A stretch of 64,000 bases of DNA from Triops longicaudatus (GCA_022885665.1 JAGQDJ010000112.1:170163-234162); one strand, 5' to 3'; counted from the first letter of the stretch, positions 51,773 to 63,214 are shown. The notes: generated from the letters alone by a model not told the origin. Numbers and translations: made by a program.

Positions 51773-54700
51773 ACAAGCCCAAAATATTGCAATGAAAAGC
51801 AATAATCGGCAATTTTTTTTAAATCACTGCAAACCATATTTTTCCTAATAGCTATGAGAACGTTCTGTAAGTTTCAGACTTTCTAATGAAACTTCCTGAG
51901 TGACCTTTTCTTTAATTACGAAACTCAATGGATAATCATTAGGCACATCAATGCTTATGTACTATGTAATGGTACCAATTAAAAAGTAATTTTCGAAATA
52001 TACTCTACATACACGCTCACGCTCAGAAAGTCTAAATTTCAAGTGCGATTACTGCCACGATTTTTTCCCTAAAAACTTCAATAATTAAAACACACCAACT
52101 CACAAAACGCGAATTGTCTGTGTGGTCTCGGTTTTACGCGTAGAAAGAAATCTAGGCCTGTGAACTTATTCCGATTGATTTTACGAAGTTTGCCAACTTG
52201 AGTGGTGTCGGGGAACACATTTCTTGTAATTCCGTGAAGGTTAGGTCAACTTTCGCTGGTCATAGAGCGCACTTTTTTCCCATTTTTCTTTCGGACCATG
52301 ATTATACTGCGTGAGAAATGTGATCAAGCGCACAGACTTCACGAGGCCCAAGCGGATATGGCTCCAAGGCGGCCTGGTGCTGCCTGCGATAATTCAAGAG
52401 CAATGCTTATCACAAGCCATGAAATGCACATTTTTACTTGACCAACGTGTCAAAGTTTAGGGCGTATGCACAGAAAAAGGAAATAACATAAACCGAACGG
52501 TGGTTCATAAGGCGCACAGTTGATCAATCAGTCTTAGAGCTTCTACACTCGTGTACTACAGTGCGATGCGCTAGTAGGAACACCGAAAAACGACGCTCAT
52601 TCTTTGCATTTATAGCGGGATAATTTTGAAGTTATTTCAGAATACCCATGAATATGACTAAACGAAATTAAAGTACTGTAAACAACCTGCAAAAAATATA
52701 TGATCCATTAACAAAAAATAATGTTACGGTAGTTTCTGGAATTGTCGTAGATAAAATCGGGGATCTACTTTGTTATAACAAAATGGACTGCTACAGTGAA
52801 GTTAATATAAATTCTGCAATCGAAAAGCGCAAAAAAGCGCTAGTTAGTGTGAACAGTAGGTAAGTCCTGTGAATGCTCGAGTTAAATTTTGTAATATATG
52901 TTATGCAACAATGACATTCCACACTAATGTAATGTCTTATTACCACCTTAGCTTCGCCTGCCACGTTTCCATATTACTTACACTCCTTAACGTGGCTCCC
53001 GTGCTTTACATGCAATTTACTTGCACGTAGTAGGTCTAGTCATAAAAAATGAGAAAAGGAACAGGTCCCATTCGAAGGACACTTTACTAGCCGCAAGAAA
53101 ACGTCGCTTCTCGAGAAGCTACATGAACTATGCAAAATTATTTCTGTCACACAAATGTCATGGTATTTAGAATATGACCTATTCCTACAATTATTATTTA
53201 TGCCACGTATTCGACAGCTGAGCCATAAATTACAATACGTACTCATCTTTCTATACGATGAAACAATAGAGTTATTTCTCTTTCAAATCCTTCATAAAGT
53301 CAGTCAAGTTTCTATTTCTGAGGCAAAAACTTACGATGCTTCCTTTTCGAGTTTCCACCGTAAATTTTTCTTTTTTTCCCTGGGAGAATAAGAACTTCAA
53401 AAAGCTAACGTAACCCGAACATAACGCGTTGTAACTGTGCGTATTGTGATTCTTCGTGTGCAAAAAAAAAGAACGTCGACTACGTTGCTTTTTAACAAAT
53501 TAAATGATTCTGTTTCCAAAGAAGGAAATAAAACGTACTACGATTTTTTTTTAATGCCAACAAGTTCTATTATGTCTCAAATACCGTTTAGCAAGTTCTG
53601 GAAAATGGCTTTTCAGGTAATTCCATCCCACCCAGCGATAAAAATGTGACAAAAAGTACATTCTAGCCTCATTTCCTGTACTATTTTCTCCCTCACCCTA
53701 TTCTTGGTATCACTACACTGAAAAATCTCAGGAAAGGAACTTAACTCTCCCTTTTGGCTAACGGTGACATAAACATAAAATAACAAAGTTTCTGCTTTTG
53801 CCACGCGTAAAAGCCTCGGTCCCAATCGCACATTGACCACTATAAAGCATTCCCTTGAAAACGTCCCGAAGTTGAAATCCCTTTTTCCTCCTCAATATTG
53901 GCACGCGTCCCATTTGCACGCAAGTACCAAGCCAGCCAAATTATACAAGAACAGGCAACACAAAAAAGGCAAATAAAATTCTCACATTTTTAACTGAGCA
54001 ATGATTCCACTTGTGAAAAGCTCCCATGGGAAGAAACGATAATAAAGTGCTCAATAAAGAATCTGCTAAACGTCACAATATAAACGAAACTTTGGTCTCC
54101 GTTTTTTTCCCTCCAGCAAAAAATATGTATAAGTATCTTCAGCCACATGGCGATCTAAATCCCGAAATACTTTGCACAGAAGGACTTGGCTCGCCTTCGT
54201 GGCCCCAGCCAGGAATAACAAGAGCAAATTTTTTCCCCATGGGTAAAAAAAAAAACGACCCTTAAACTTATGATCAACACAATCAAGGGACTCACCTTGC
54301 CTTTTGTGACGTAATTAGGCTAAGTTACTCTAAGCTAATTGTCAAGCTATATTTGCGCTCAGGTGTATTTTTAGCTTCCTCCATGAAACAAGAAAGCTTA
54401 ACGTACACTTTAACCAAGAAACACTTATTTTCTTTTTTCCTTCGGCAATTAGCACCTCGAAGATTTAGGTATAAACAAGATAAAGTCAATAATATCCTCA
54501 CTGTATAAAATATTTTCTAAACAAAATTTATAGAATAAAAATACTTTTAAATTCCACCCTGGAAATCATTGATATTAAATATTACAACGTCTTAAAAGTT
54601 AACGGAACTTAACAGAACGATACATATTAAAAAAAAACATTCGCGAGTTTTCTTTACTAAAAGGAATTTTGAAGCTTAGTTTAATGCACTCCCAATTTCT

Positions 54701-55199
54701 TTAATACATTCTGACACACTGTGAAACCCGGAAACTGTTTCGTTCACAATGTAAGACTACCTTCCCAAGTGACACGAATAATTCATTCTGAGCCCGAATG
54801 CTAAGCAAACTAGCGAAGTACATTTCTTTAAAATAAAAAAGAATTCATTGTCTTTCCTTGGCAATTTTGAACGTTCGAATTTCATGGTTCTAAGACACAC
54901 GGGCTGCACGATAGCGTGACTAGATTTTTTTGTTAAGAAAAAGAAAATAAGGGTGTAGGGGATTATCCGCTGAATCGTTGACAGATTTCGGCGTCAAAGC
55001 AGGAAATTACTTGGAACGGATGTGAATTCGGCCGGCATATGAGCACAGCTTTGGCGGCAGGTGCATTGAGGCCTGGCTTGGAGCCGTTGCCATTGCCAGT
55101 GTTGAGCTCCGTTGACCCCGCCTCTCCGCTGTTGATCAACCCATCGTCCAGCGTTGACAAGGACAGCGAACGAGGCAAATCAAATCCGATGACCACCAT
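39210..55199 (-). CDS. SLMAP: SLMAP: FHA and coiled-coil tail-anchored protein
   Basis: SLMAP binds phosphothreonine through its FHA domain and serves as a membrane-anchored subunit of STRIPAK (striatin-PP2A) complexes that restrain Hippo kinases. Exons, 5' to 3': 55199-55011, 51558-51421, 46102-45955, 45777-45711, 45594-45534, 45195-45028, 44894-44752, 44669-44534, 44239-43999, 43909-43764, 41684-41600, 41085-40931, 40743-40590, 40503-40263, 40201-40102, 40032-39901, then either 39651-39580 or 39320-39210. Phases agree throughout, giving 791 residues with the first tail and 804 with the second; the human protein is about 828. Order: N-terminal leader (1-50), FHA (about 50-170), coiled coils (about 195-765), tail anchor. 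The ATG at 55199-55197 (MVVIGFDLPRS) is the first in its frame. The donor of the exon ending at 40931 has an alternative 3 bp away. Confidence 0.94.
39553..39651 (-). CDS. SLMAP: SLMAP tail-anchor exon A (with internal stop)
   Basis: Beginning in phase 0 after an ...ccttgcag acceptor, the exon encodes KLVYFVPVAVLLLAILIAF then RPSE and a TGA at 39582-39580. This is a single hydrophobic helix followed by only four residues, a classical C-terminal tail anchor. Twenty-seven bases past the stop lies a consensus donor, ATTCACAG|gtaatt, so exon A can be a cassette exon: included, it ends the protein here; skipped, exon B is used. Confidence 0.85.
39901..45594 (-). CDS. SLMAP: SLMAP exons 5-16: coiled-coil rod
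   Basis: Twelve exons encode a long, charged, leucine-rich coiled coil. The most conserved stretch is just after the FHA domain: EQILETKLATLQRILSSTRE and SSWSALIEEDRLLSKI match human EQKLATLQRLLAITQE and SWQALIDEDRLLSRL. YEATAKESLGRV also matches. Downstream exons (for example IKRLEEELSRYKDS, LVRHLQERINALEANLQD, LESQLKDLKDSYDLLSAQ) keep heptad character but diverge in sequence. The last of these exons ends in phase 0 after TCT CGC AAC, so either tail exon can follow in frame. Confidence 0.9.
41685..43763. other. SLMAP intron 10 (2.1 kb)
   Basis: This AT-rich intron contains a C11/A22 homopolymer junction and no recognisable exon. In vertebrates the corresponding central region of SLMAP carries optional exons, but I found no convincing candidate here. 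Confidence 0.65.
43482..43514. repeat. C11-A22 homopolymer junction
   Basis: Eleven C are followed directly by 22 A. Homopolymer lengths in such places are prone to assembly error. Confidence 0.9.
45711..51558 (-). CDS. SLMAP: SLMAP exons 2-4: FHA domain core
   Basis: Exons 51558-51421, 46102-45955 and 45777-45711 encode the phosphopeptide-binding FHA fold. The canonical motifs are all present: KIGRAMARVRA (Gly-Arg loop), NNAIFDCKVLSRNHALLWY (Ser-x-x-His), DTKSSNGTFVNNQRLS (Ser-Asn-Gly-Thr-Phe), and the closing strands GDIVQFGVDVMENTRK and GCIVATLKLYLPDG. An intact Arg/Ser/His/Asn set implies a functional phosphothreonine reader. Confidence 0.94.
46103..51420. other. SLMAP intron 2 (5.3 kb)
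   Basis: This intron splits the FHA domain. It contains a G-rich stretch (49574-49645) and a pair of inverted 12-bp repeats about 200 bp apart (47118-47129 and 47308-47319, ACTAAAGTCCCT). A 135-codon minus-strand ORF (47947-48354) resembles nothing known. I see no gene. Confidence 0.75.
49574..49645 (+). repeat. G-rich stretch with quadruplex potential
   Basis: Runs of six, six and eight G within 40 bp are followed by a C run and another G run (CCCCCGGGTACGGGGG). The plus strand could form a G-quadruplex or the segment could fold as a hairpin. It lies inside SLMAP intron 2. Confidence 0.7.
51559..55010. other. SLMAP intron 1 (3.5 kb)
   Basis: This intron contains a run of 36 A (51735-51770) and otherwise AT-rich sequence. 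Short ORFs on both strands look like chance. No exon was found. Confidence 0.75.
51735..51770 (+). repeat. Poly-A tract of 36
   Basis: This is an uninterrupted A run on the plus strand, about 180 bp from SLMAP exon 2. It could be the tail of an old retroposed element, but I see no element body or target duplication around it. Confidence 0.9.
55011..55199 (-). CDS. SLMAP: SLMAP exon 1: start and FHA beginning
   Basis: The exon encodes a leader of about 50 residues followed by AKAVLICRPNSHPFQ, the first strand of the SLMAP FHA domain, which is nearly identical to the human ALAIFTCRPNSHPFQ. The donor is CCAA|gtaatt. No ATG occurs farther upstream in this frame, although the frame stays open to 55259. 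Confidence 0.9.
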
Positions 55200-56946
55200 G
55201 AAAACGACGTTGCTGGGGAGTGGGAAAGACAGAGGAAGTCCAAAACGAAACTGAAGCAAAAGAAGGTGCTTGCACTTCTTTCCCCGAAGTCTTGTAATAC
55301 AAATAAACCCTCCACAAAAACACTTCTCTGGTTCTTAATTTGGACAGACAGGTTCAAGTGGATCAAACGGTTGTAGTTATGAAACCAAAGTATGCACTCT
55401 TGAATTTGCCTTTTTCAGTCCCAGAAAATTTCGGCGGAAAATCAGCGCAGGTTTGCCCGAACAGACAACTTTAGGAGACTGGAAGGAATTTGATGAGGGA
55501 AACTACAGAAGAATGGTCCATCGCCAGATTGTAATCCTAGAAATAAGTACATAAAAAAGAGGAATAAAATAAAGGTCTGCTTAGATTTCAGCATATTTTC
55601 TTATGATTAAATTCAACCCAACTGAAGTTGAAGCACACATGTAACTTCACTATCTACAAGTTTATTACTCGCAAGACGCGTGGCATCAACTAATGCGCGT
55701 TTGGGTTTGGTTAATTGAGTGCCTGAGGAGAAGTAGACACCGCTTACACTTTGGCCTTTGCGTGTAAGACAGGGAAGAAAAACAAAACTTAGCGTCTTCA
55801 GATGATCTGAACGCTGTTGGACAAATCCAAATTTAGAATGGAAAGCTCACAATTCACTTAGAGATGGACAACAAGACGGACTAAGGTACTATTTACCTCT
55901 CGTTAGGGTTCAACGGGATGCCTAACATTCATTTGGAATTCAAGTAAACGAGCAAGTGAACGCACTAAACTTCAACCACCTCCGATCAACCACGACAACA
56001 TAACATTCACTAGCCGTATCGAGGAGCGGACGAAAAAATTTGACATAACATAATTTCTGTTCTCAACGCCAGATGTCGAGAGCTACCTGAAGTTAAGGCT
56101 TCCTCTTAGCTCCGTTTAGACGAATTTCGGTTATTTGAACTATTTACGGGCACTGTATTCCACTTTCTGCTAATGCACAGGTTAAATGGTAAAACACTGT
56201 GAACGATTTTGGAACGACCTTAAGATATTTTTGCATTCTTTCTTCGCAGTTTAGTTAAAAAATAAAATATCACGCGGTGATGTAGAGAATTTTTTTCTCA
56301 TTCCTTCGAAAGGTCCGGAAACTTTTGCAAATTCCTGGCAATTACTTATAACGATGTATAAAAAGGTCTTGACGTCACCGGCGAGAAATTATATTCCATA
56401 ACGTTACTGTAAAGAAATGCTTAAAAATATGAGACGGTTTTTGCTGAACCGTTCACGACAGATTTACCATTTAAACTGTGTATTGAGAGAAAGTGGTATA
56501 CAGTGGACAGTAAATTCTAGTCACACAGAGCTCAAGGGCCAGGTATTCACAGGAGAGGAGCTTAAATGTCTACGTTTGTAGATTAATTATTACGAAAATA
56601 AATTTAATATCGAAACAAAGAGAACCGGAATTTATTACAATGCTACGTCGTTCCAAAACCAGTAAGCTCTAAACTGATTGTTTCTTCATTTTCAAATTGT
56701 CGTTATGTCCCTTAAGCCACGACAATTTGATAAGCATTACGATCCGCGTAAGAATGGCTTTCATACATAACGAGATTCGCGCAAAGTGCGAGTTACCTGC
56801 AAGACGGTCCAAGCTTAGCATACAGTGAACGGTCGACCTACGCTATGTATGAGTCACGATTATTTCAAGATGATGTAGGTTTCAGTTGCGAAATAACTAT
56901 CCAGCATTTTTCTGAAAACTCAATCTAAGAGAAAAATCTAAAAAAA

Positions 56947-57150
56947 ATGTCGTTTGCAATCACAAAGTCTAAAACAGCCGAAGATGACAATACATCGCAA
57001 GTGCGATGTCGGTTGTCTTCTACACTAAAAAACAATAACAGCAATCACAATGTAAAGCAGCCGTCGAATATTCTTTCTCCCTTGCCTCGGGAACAAGCTG
57101 ACATAAAAAGTGGACTATTCTTTGCAATTTATTCTGGAGTAAGTAAATAA
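56947..57150 (+). CDS. Unrecognised small ORF, possible first exon
   Basis: From ATG in a favourable context (aaaaaaATGTCG) the frame runs 67 codons (MSFAITKSKTAEDDN... to GLFFAIYSGVSK). The end overlaps TCTGGA|gtaagt, an excellent donor, so the true coding part could stop after YSG and continue elsewhere. AATAAA follows immediately, so a single-exon microgene is also conceivable. I recognise no family, see no downstream exon, and the length is near what chance gives. Confidence 0.15.
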   Translation: MSFAITKSKTAEDDNTSQVRCRLSSTLKNNNSNHNVKQPSNILSPLPREQADIKSGLFFAIYSGVSK

Positions 57151-59108
57151 AGAGAAATACATTAAATAAATTTAAAAAATACATTATATACAAAAAAATA
57201 CGTAATTTAACAGATAATTAGAACAGTGACCTGTATTTATTTCAGTTTAAACTACCGTTCTATAGCTTATACTTAACTTAGAAACTATTTTTATTTCTTA
57301 GAGTTTCTAAACAAATGGGACAAAGTTAACAATAGACACTTTTTCTTGAAAAACAATCATATTTTAACAGATTTCTCACTTATTCTTAATTCTGTGTAAA
57401 AGAATCCTTTAATGGCTAATTTCGTTACTTGCTTTGACTAGGAATTTTTACAACAATAAGGTATATGTTGTTCATAAATTGCGACGTTTGTAACAATTGC
57501 CTTGCGTTGAAATTGTTCGAATTATCCTGCGTCATCACAGGTACTTTAAAACGGTTAATCTCTTACATTTAGTCTGCTGTTAATACGCGTTTTTCCGAAA
57601 GTTATGAGAATCGATTATGTCTATTTAAACGGTAGCTGAGATAATACCAATTTTTTTCATGTTTCTTATAATCCATACACATGCAGGAAAAAGCTAAGCC
57701 AATTAAGCTCGGCTCGTAAGGTATGGCTCGAAACTGCATTCATTATTTCAGAAGACAGCATGTTTAACAAGATGAGATTCCTGTACCGGGCAAACTTAAT
57801 TCATTTACTTAAGTTTTATTTAAATTCAATTCATTTTCATCGATTTCAATCAGAAATTTCATTGGATTGATTTGACTAGAAACCCAGCAGTTTTCTACGA
57901 AATGACGTACGAAACGCTTTAAATTTCGAAATTCTAAACTGACTATATAATTATTTTCTTAATTTCTACCCATACAACTTCTTGTAGTTTAATATGTATG
58001 GGTTTATGGACTTACTCTTCTATACAAAGTTGTACTGTCCCTCACCTCCTTTTAATGGAAATCAAGTCGCAAAAAATCAAAAGAATTCGAGCGTCTCGTG
58101 AACTACCGAACACTTAAAAAGAAGGCGACACGGGGAAAACCTAAGTTAGTTGCTTGCACGTCGTGACTAAAATAAACGATAGTTGACTTTTACTTGATTT
58201 ATATTTGAGTTACAAAAGCCCCAAATAACTGAAATGACCTTCAGAACTTCTTGCACAAAAAGTACTAACTGAAATAATACACATTCTGTGAAATAAAAGA
58301 CGAATTCGGTTGAACAGAATTTCAAAAATTCGTTTTGAATTTTATTTGAATTAAAAAAATGCTAATAAACAATAACTTAAACTCGACGGTCACCATTCAT
58401 TACATAATCAACAAAATGTTTTGTTGTACGAAAACTTCAAACAGCCGTAAAAAGAGGCTTCGGATTGTACAACATGGTATAACAGTGTCTCTCGTGTTTA
58501 ACTACGGAGATACTATGTTACCGAAGTTTTCATTAATTCATGCTGGGACTGGTTTGAATAATAATGCAATTTTCTGTTAACTATTTATTACTGCTATTTA
58601 TATGTATTTGAATGAATATTTACACGTGCAAGGCCAATAACTACTATATTTGTGTCAAGAGTTCGTTATTTTTACAAAATAAATTGTAGCACCATAATAC
58701 CTTTCTGTAGACATTTTACAACTCACATAAGATTAACTTACAAAACAGCTCGTCAAGCCTTGAGCGTTTTGCTTTAAAGCGTATGAACCAACTACACCAA
58801 GGAAAATGTTTTAAGTCTTGTACGTAACCACAAAAAAAATTGCCCGCCGTGATAATTAACCTTAGTTATCACTACTGCATCAAGTCAACTTATTTCGGTT
58901 GTTATTTTGTATTCAAAAATCCCTACTTACCAGCAAAAGAAAACACAAATCGTACTCGTACGGCAATGTTCACGTACCTATTTCATAAAACGGAAGTTCT
59001 AATTAACAAAATTCTCCTCCACACAAATTACGCATTTAACTACCATTTATAGACCTACATTTTAATTATTTTATGCAGTAGAGTCAAAGATAGTTACAGA
59101 AGTAAGTA

Positions 59109-59120
59109 GGGGGGGGGGGG
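59109..59120 (+). repeat. G12 homopolymer
   Basis: Twelve consecutive G occur in the UBE2H upstream region, an isolated feature in AT-rich DNA. Confidence 0.9.
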
Positions 59121-59333
59121 TATTGTAGGCTTGTAAGTTATTCTAAATGATTTCTAACTGATTTCGTACAGTAGGCTATAGTAGATTAAAAAAAAGCGGA
59201 CAGCGCGCTCAAATTGTACGTGCATGCCCTGGCAAATACCCAGCTCCTTTCTCCCACACTTGCTGTGCATTTTTCTCGCGGACACCTTCAAGCACTGCCT
59301 GGACTTGCCCGCGTACACTGTACCCGTTTTCCC

Positions 59334-59342
59334 TTATTTATT

Positions 59343-59375
<33 letters not shown>

Positions 59376-59380
59376 TATTG
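59334..59380 (+). repeat. TTTA / TTA microsatellite
   Basis: A run of TTTA units passes into (TTA)n and back. An ORF across it on the plus strand, with a run of isoleucines, is a repeat artefact. Confidence 0.9.
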
Positions 59381-60024
59381 TACTGTACACGCGTCACATA
59401 TTTTAGCCCGATTTTTTGACGTGCAATCTTTTTTAAGACCCATACAATTCTGAGTAATAAAGAAATGTAACAGTAAATTAGATTCTCAAGCGAAAAAGCT
59501 ATATACTCTGTACTGGCTTTGTACAGAAGCGTAAAAAATAAGCTTGCACAAAAACACAGATTACGCGCAGTCGTTTTGTTTTACCTGGCTTCAAATTTAC
59601 AATTCAATATTACTTTTAATAGCAATGCAAAATATTGCAGGAACAACTTACTGTTCTCAGCTCTTTAATGACATTATTTTCTGTACATTGTCAAAGAACG
59701 CTTCCGTGTTTAGAAAAAATATTTTGATGACGACAGAAAGGAGGCCACAGTAGGCAACGCAGCGTATGTATACAGATCGTAAGAGCCAAAAGAGGACGGG
59801 CCCACGGGTTAGTTGTGACGACAGTGCAAGAGGCAACACAGGCGAAGTATAAGCAGCAACTTGGGAGAGGGAAAGAGAGCGAGTTTGTGTGAGAGTGAGG
59901 ACGGGAGCTGCAAGGGTTTGCGCACTAGGGTTTGTTTGGTGGCGATTTCGAGCTCGGGGCCGAAAGCTGGTTTGGAGACAGATATAAAAAAATATATTTT
60001 TATACAGTAAAGTTACCAGTGACA

Positions 60025-61658
60025 ATGTCCTCACCAAGTGCAGGGAAACGTCGGATGGACACAGATGTCATCAAACTGTAAGTATTTCACAATTTTTCAA
60101 GGCCAAAAATAGGGGATATATTTGGTTGACCTCCATTGGTTGTTGCCAATCAGCTGTTCTTTCTCTCCTCTCGATAACAAAGAACAGCATGGAGAACAAC
60201 TGCGTCATATGCCATATGAGAAGATCACTCCCTTTTCTTTTCCTCATTTTTGCTTCTCTGGAGGAAATATGTTACTGGGGAAATTTGTACTGTGAAGTCA
60301 TGCATGACCCTCGGAGCAAAATTTGGGTGAAATTTCGCAACGTTTGTTTTCACTTTCTTTGTTGTCTGCCTTGTCCATTTTACGTACCTTCAAACCCTTC
60401 TTTGCCTTTTACCCACGAAACGCTAGGGGGTTAAATTCGCCTTACCAATTTTACCTTTCTTTTTCTATTAGCCGTCCTAGTATTTTTTTAGAAACGTCGT
60501 CAGTTCCTTGAGTTTAGACGCTTGGTTTACTGTAGTTAGATCGCAAACAGAAACTACTTCCGCAAATTCAGTTACTATAAGTGATTGATAAAACGGTACA
60601 AAAAGTTCAATAACAGCACACTGTGTAAAAATGTGACATAACAAGGCTAAGAAAATGCATACTGGACAGCGATACCCTATAGTGAACCCGTCGTCTAGCT
60701 ATAAAAAATCACGTATGCAAGATGGAAATTGTAATTGCAAACCTTAGAAATAGATATAAAATGGAACTGTGAGAAAAACCGTTATGTATTGATAGGTTTC
60801 CCTAACAGTAAGTGTAGTAATAAAATGTAAAATCAAAGTGTAAGAAAGTTGCTAACGACGGGATGACACGTAGTATATTTCAAGTTTGCAGTTAGGTTAC
60901 TAATCAAAATGTTTCTTAACTTTGTAGGATCGAAAGCAAGCATGAAGTCACCATCCTGGGAGGTCTGAACGAGTTTTGTGTCAAATTCTTTGGCCCACGA
61001 GGAAGTAAGATGCATTTTTTTTAGCAACTTAAATTGCGCAATAATGACGTGTTTTTATTGCAGCACCGTACGAAGGAGGGATTTGGAAAGTTCGGGTGCA
61101 TTTGCCAGAGCATTATCCCTTTAAATCGCCCTCTATTGGCTTCATGAACAAAGTATACCACCCGAACATTGACGAAGTCTCGGGGACTGTTTGCCTCGAT
61201 GTTATCAATCAAGCCTGGACTGCGCTCTATGACTTATCCAACATCTTCGAGTCGTTTTTACCTCAGTTGCTCACGTACCCCAACCCGATTGATCCTCTCA
61301 ACGGTGATGCTGCAGCCATGTATTTGCACAAGCCGGACGAGTACAAGAAAAAAGTCCAAGGTACAAAATGTATAAGGTTGGCTCCTTCACCCTGGTGTAT
61401 AGGTTAAGCATTTCGCTCGTTAAAGTCGCGCCAAAACCTATTGAAAGATGTAGTGCTTCATTGTATTCCTTATTAGTTTCGATTTTACGTTTTGTGTGTG
61501 TATTAACTTTTTTTTCTTTCGAAATAACAGATTACGTTCGAAAATATGCAACAGAAGAAGCCCTTCGAGAACAAGAAGCTCAGCAAGCCATGTCCTCCGA
61601 CTCGGAATCTTCAATGTCGGACTTCAGTGAAGACGAGGCGCAGGATATGGAGTTATAA
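60025..61658 (+). CDS. UBE2H: Ubiquitin-conjugating enzyme E2 H, complete, 4 exons
   Basis: UBE2H is an E2 that accepts ubiquitin from E1 on its active-site cysteine and passes it to substrates; in humans it works with the CTLH (MAEA-RMND5A) E3 complex. Exons are 60025-60077, 60928-61004, 61064-61360 and 61531-61658, all GT/AG and in phase, giving 184 residues (human 183). The start MSSPSAGKRRMDTDVIKL is almost the human N terminus. The E2 signature HPNIDEVSGTVCLDV places the catalytic Cys at residue 87 and the HPN motif at 76-78. YPFKSPSIGFMNK, NIFESFLPQLL and NPIDPLNGDAAAMYLH are also conserved. The acidic C-terminal tail ends SSMSDFSEDEAQDMEL as in humans. The gene diverges from SLMAP. Confidence 0.97.
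60078..60927. other. UBE2H intron 1
   Basis: This 850-bp intron follows the short first coding exon (donor AAACT|gtaagt, acceptor tttgtag). Nothing else is recognisable in it. Introns 2 and 3 are only 59 and 170 bp. Confidence 0.85.
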
Positions 61659-61743
61659 TAATCGTTCGTCCATGTTCTCTTTTCATGCTCCATTACGCAA
61701 AAAATGAAAGAAAAATTATTATATTTCCCCCACCTCTATCTGC

Positions 61744-61749
61744 ATTAAA
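61744..61749 (+). other. Candidate UBE2H polyadenylation signal
   Basis: ATTAAA, the commonest variant of the poly(A) hexamer, lies about 85 bp after the UBE2H stop codon and is followed by a GT-rich stretch (catgtgtgtgctttgttttt), the expected downstream element. Confidence 0.65.
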
Positions 61750-61779
61750 GATTCATTAGCTTTTCTTGGTTACATGTGT

Positions 61780-63214
61780 GTGCTTTGTTTTTAATGGGTC
61801 GATCACTTAAAACTCTGGAAAGAAGTTAACAGAAATTGTTTAAAAAAGACAGCCTCCCCCGTTAAAACATTCGCTCATTGTTGACATCACCACAGACCAT
61901 GGCCAAGTTGCGACCAAAATCACCGAGGGATTTTTTTATAAAAGGAAATGAAAACGTTTATACACTAAAGAGTAGTTTGGCAGATTATTTTGTAGTCAAT
62001 CAATTAATTCTTTGAAAGAAATAACCATTGCTGTTTTATGGCTGTGTCTGGTTGTTTGTAAATAACGTCATCTTTCATAATCATGTGGAGGGGGAGGAAC
62101 CATAATTTTTTCGAATCTTGGAAAAATAATCTGGAATAAAATTGTATACTAAGGCTGAGAATTTTCTTCCATTATTTAAACAGTCACGATTTTTTAAGTG
62201 ATAAAGAAATAATGTGAAAGAGTCGATCTCATGACTAACTCGCCGATTATTTAGGAACGGATTCAATGACAATATCGAAACTGGGGGCAAACATATATGC
62301 AAAAGCTAGGTTATGTAAGTCTTTCTTTTGTAATCGCTTTGATAATACAATCATCCCTATTGCCTTGAGCGTATGTACATTAGAATAACGAGAGAAAAAA
62401 ATTTTCAGTATGAGAAAACCCCAACCTTTTACCACCAAGCCCTCTGGCCAATCACAGAAAATGGCAAAAAGAGGAAGAAGTCTTAAAATTCAAGGGAAAA
62501 TAAAGTAGTAAAAACAGGTCAACTGAAAATGGAGACTTAATTGAAAAGAGAAAGACAAAATGAACCGGACTAGGATAATCATGTAGACAATTTTCGTCAA
62601 AATTATACAAGGTTCTATAAAAACGTAAAAAAACATGAAACAAGGGAGGCGCAACTTGAAAATTATCAGTTCAACTTTTTTTCTTCGCAACAAGCAAGCA
62701 CACATTACCCTAAGAATACTACCCGAAGAACAGGAGGGTTAATTATCTTTTTCTTCATACAACAATAAAGTCCATGCAAAACATTTTCCGAATTAATGAA
62801 GGGAAAGTTATTAAGCGTAATTCAAGGCCAGGAGCTAACCCAAAACAGAGGACACATCTTGTTTTCCCAACCGGACAAAAGAATTAAAGGCAAAATCAAA
62901 TGAGGCGTAGATAGAGGTAGTGATATACTCTCAAAATCTAATTATCACAACACGAGTTCACTTTCGTTTAGCGCCTTTCACCCACCTAATAAAACAAACT
63001 CGAATACACGTCCCCGTCTTGCTACTAATTAGATCCATAACCATTTTCCGAAACAAACTAATACAAAAGGGGATTACAAAGCAGATTTTTCTAGAGGTGT
63101 TACATGTAAGACGAAGTAAATTATGGACCGTGCATTTCTCATCCTCGGGATCAAAACGGCTGCGAATTTCATCCTGAAAAGAAAGGGCAGAAGATCCACC
63201 GTAACGAACGTCTT
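61780..63214. other. Convergent intergenic region after UBE2H
   Basis: AT-rich DNA between the 3' end of UBE2H and the convergent unknown gene, whose 3' UTR should occupy part of it. I see no conserved coding sequence. A well-formed acceptor on the minus strand at about 63178 precedes a short open stretch, described under findings. Confidence 0.6.

Larger units (their letters stand above)
55200..60024. other. 4.8-kb divergent intergenic region (SLMAP / UBE2H)
   Basis: The region holds the upstream DNA of two divergently transcribed genes. The segment 59780-60024 is richer in GC and is the likely UBE2H promoter and 5' UTR. One short ORF (56947-57150, plus) ends beside a consensus splice donor and is discussed separately. 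A G12 run (59109-59120) and a TTTA/TTA microsatellite (59334-59380) are present. I see no other gene. Confidence 0.7.

Noticed and set aside
59657..60037. 126-codon minus-strand ORF opposite the UBE2H promoter
   Set aside because: It overlaps the GC-richer 5' region and start codon of UBE2H in antisense, and its composition is that of a reversed promoter or UTR.
61368..61658. 96-codon plus-strand ORF reading from UBE2H intron 3 into exon 4
   Set aside because: Its upstream part is intronic. The intron is 170 bp with proper GT/AG ends, and splicing restores the conserved UBE2H frame.
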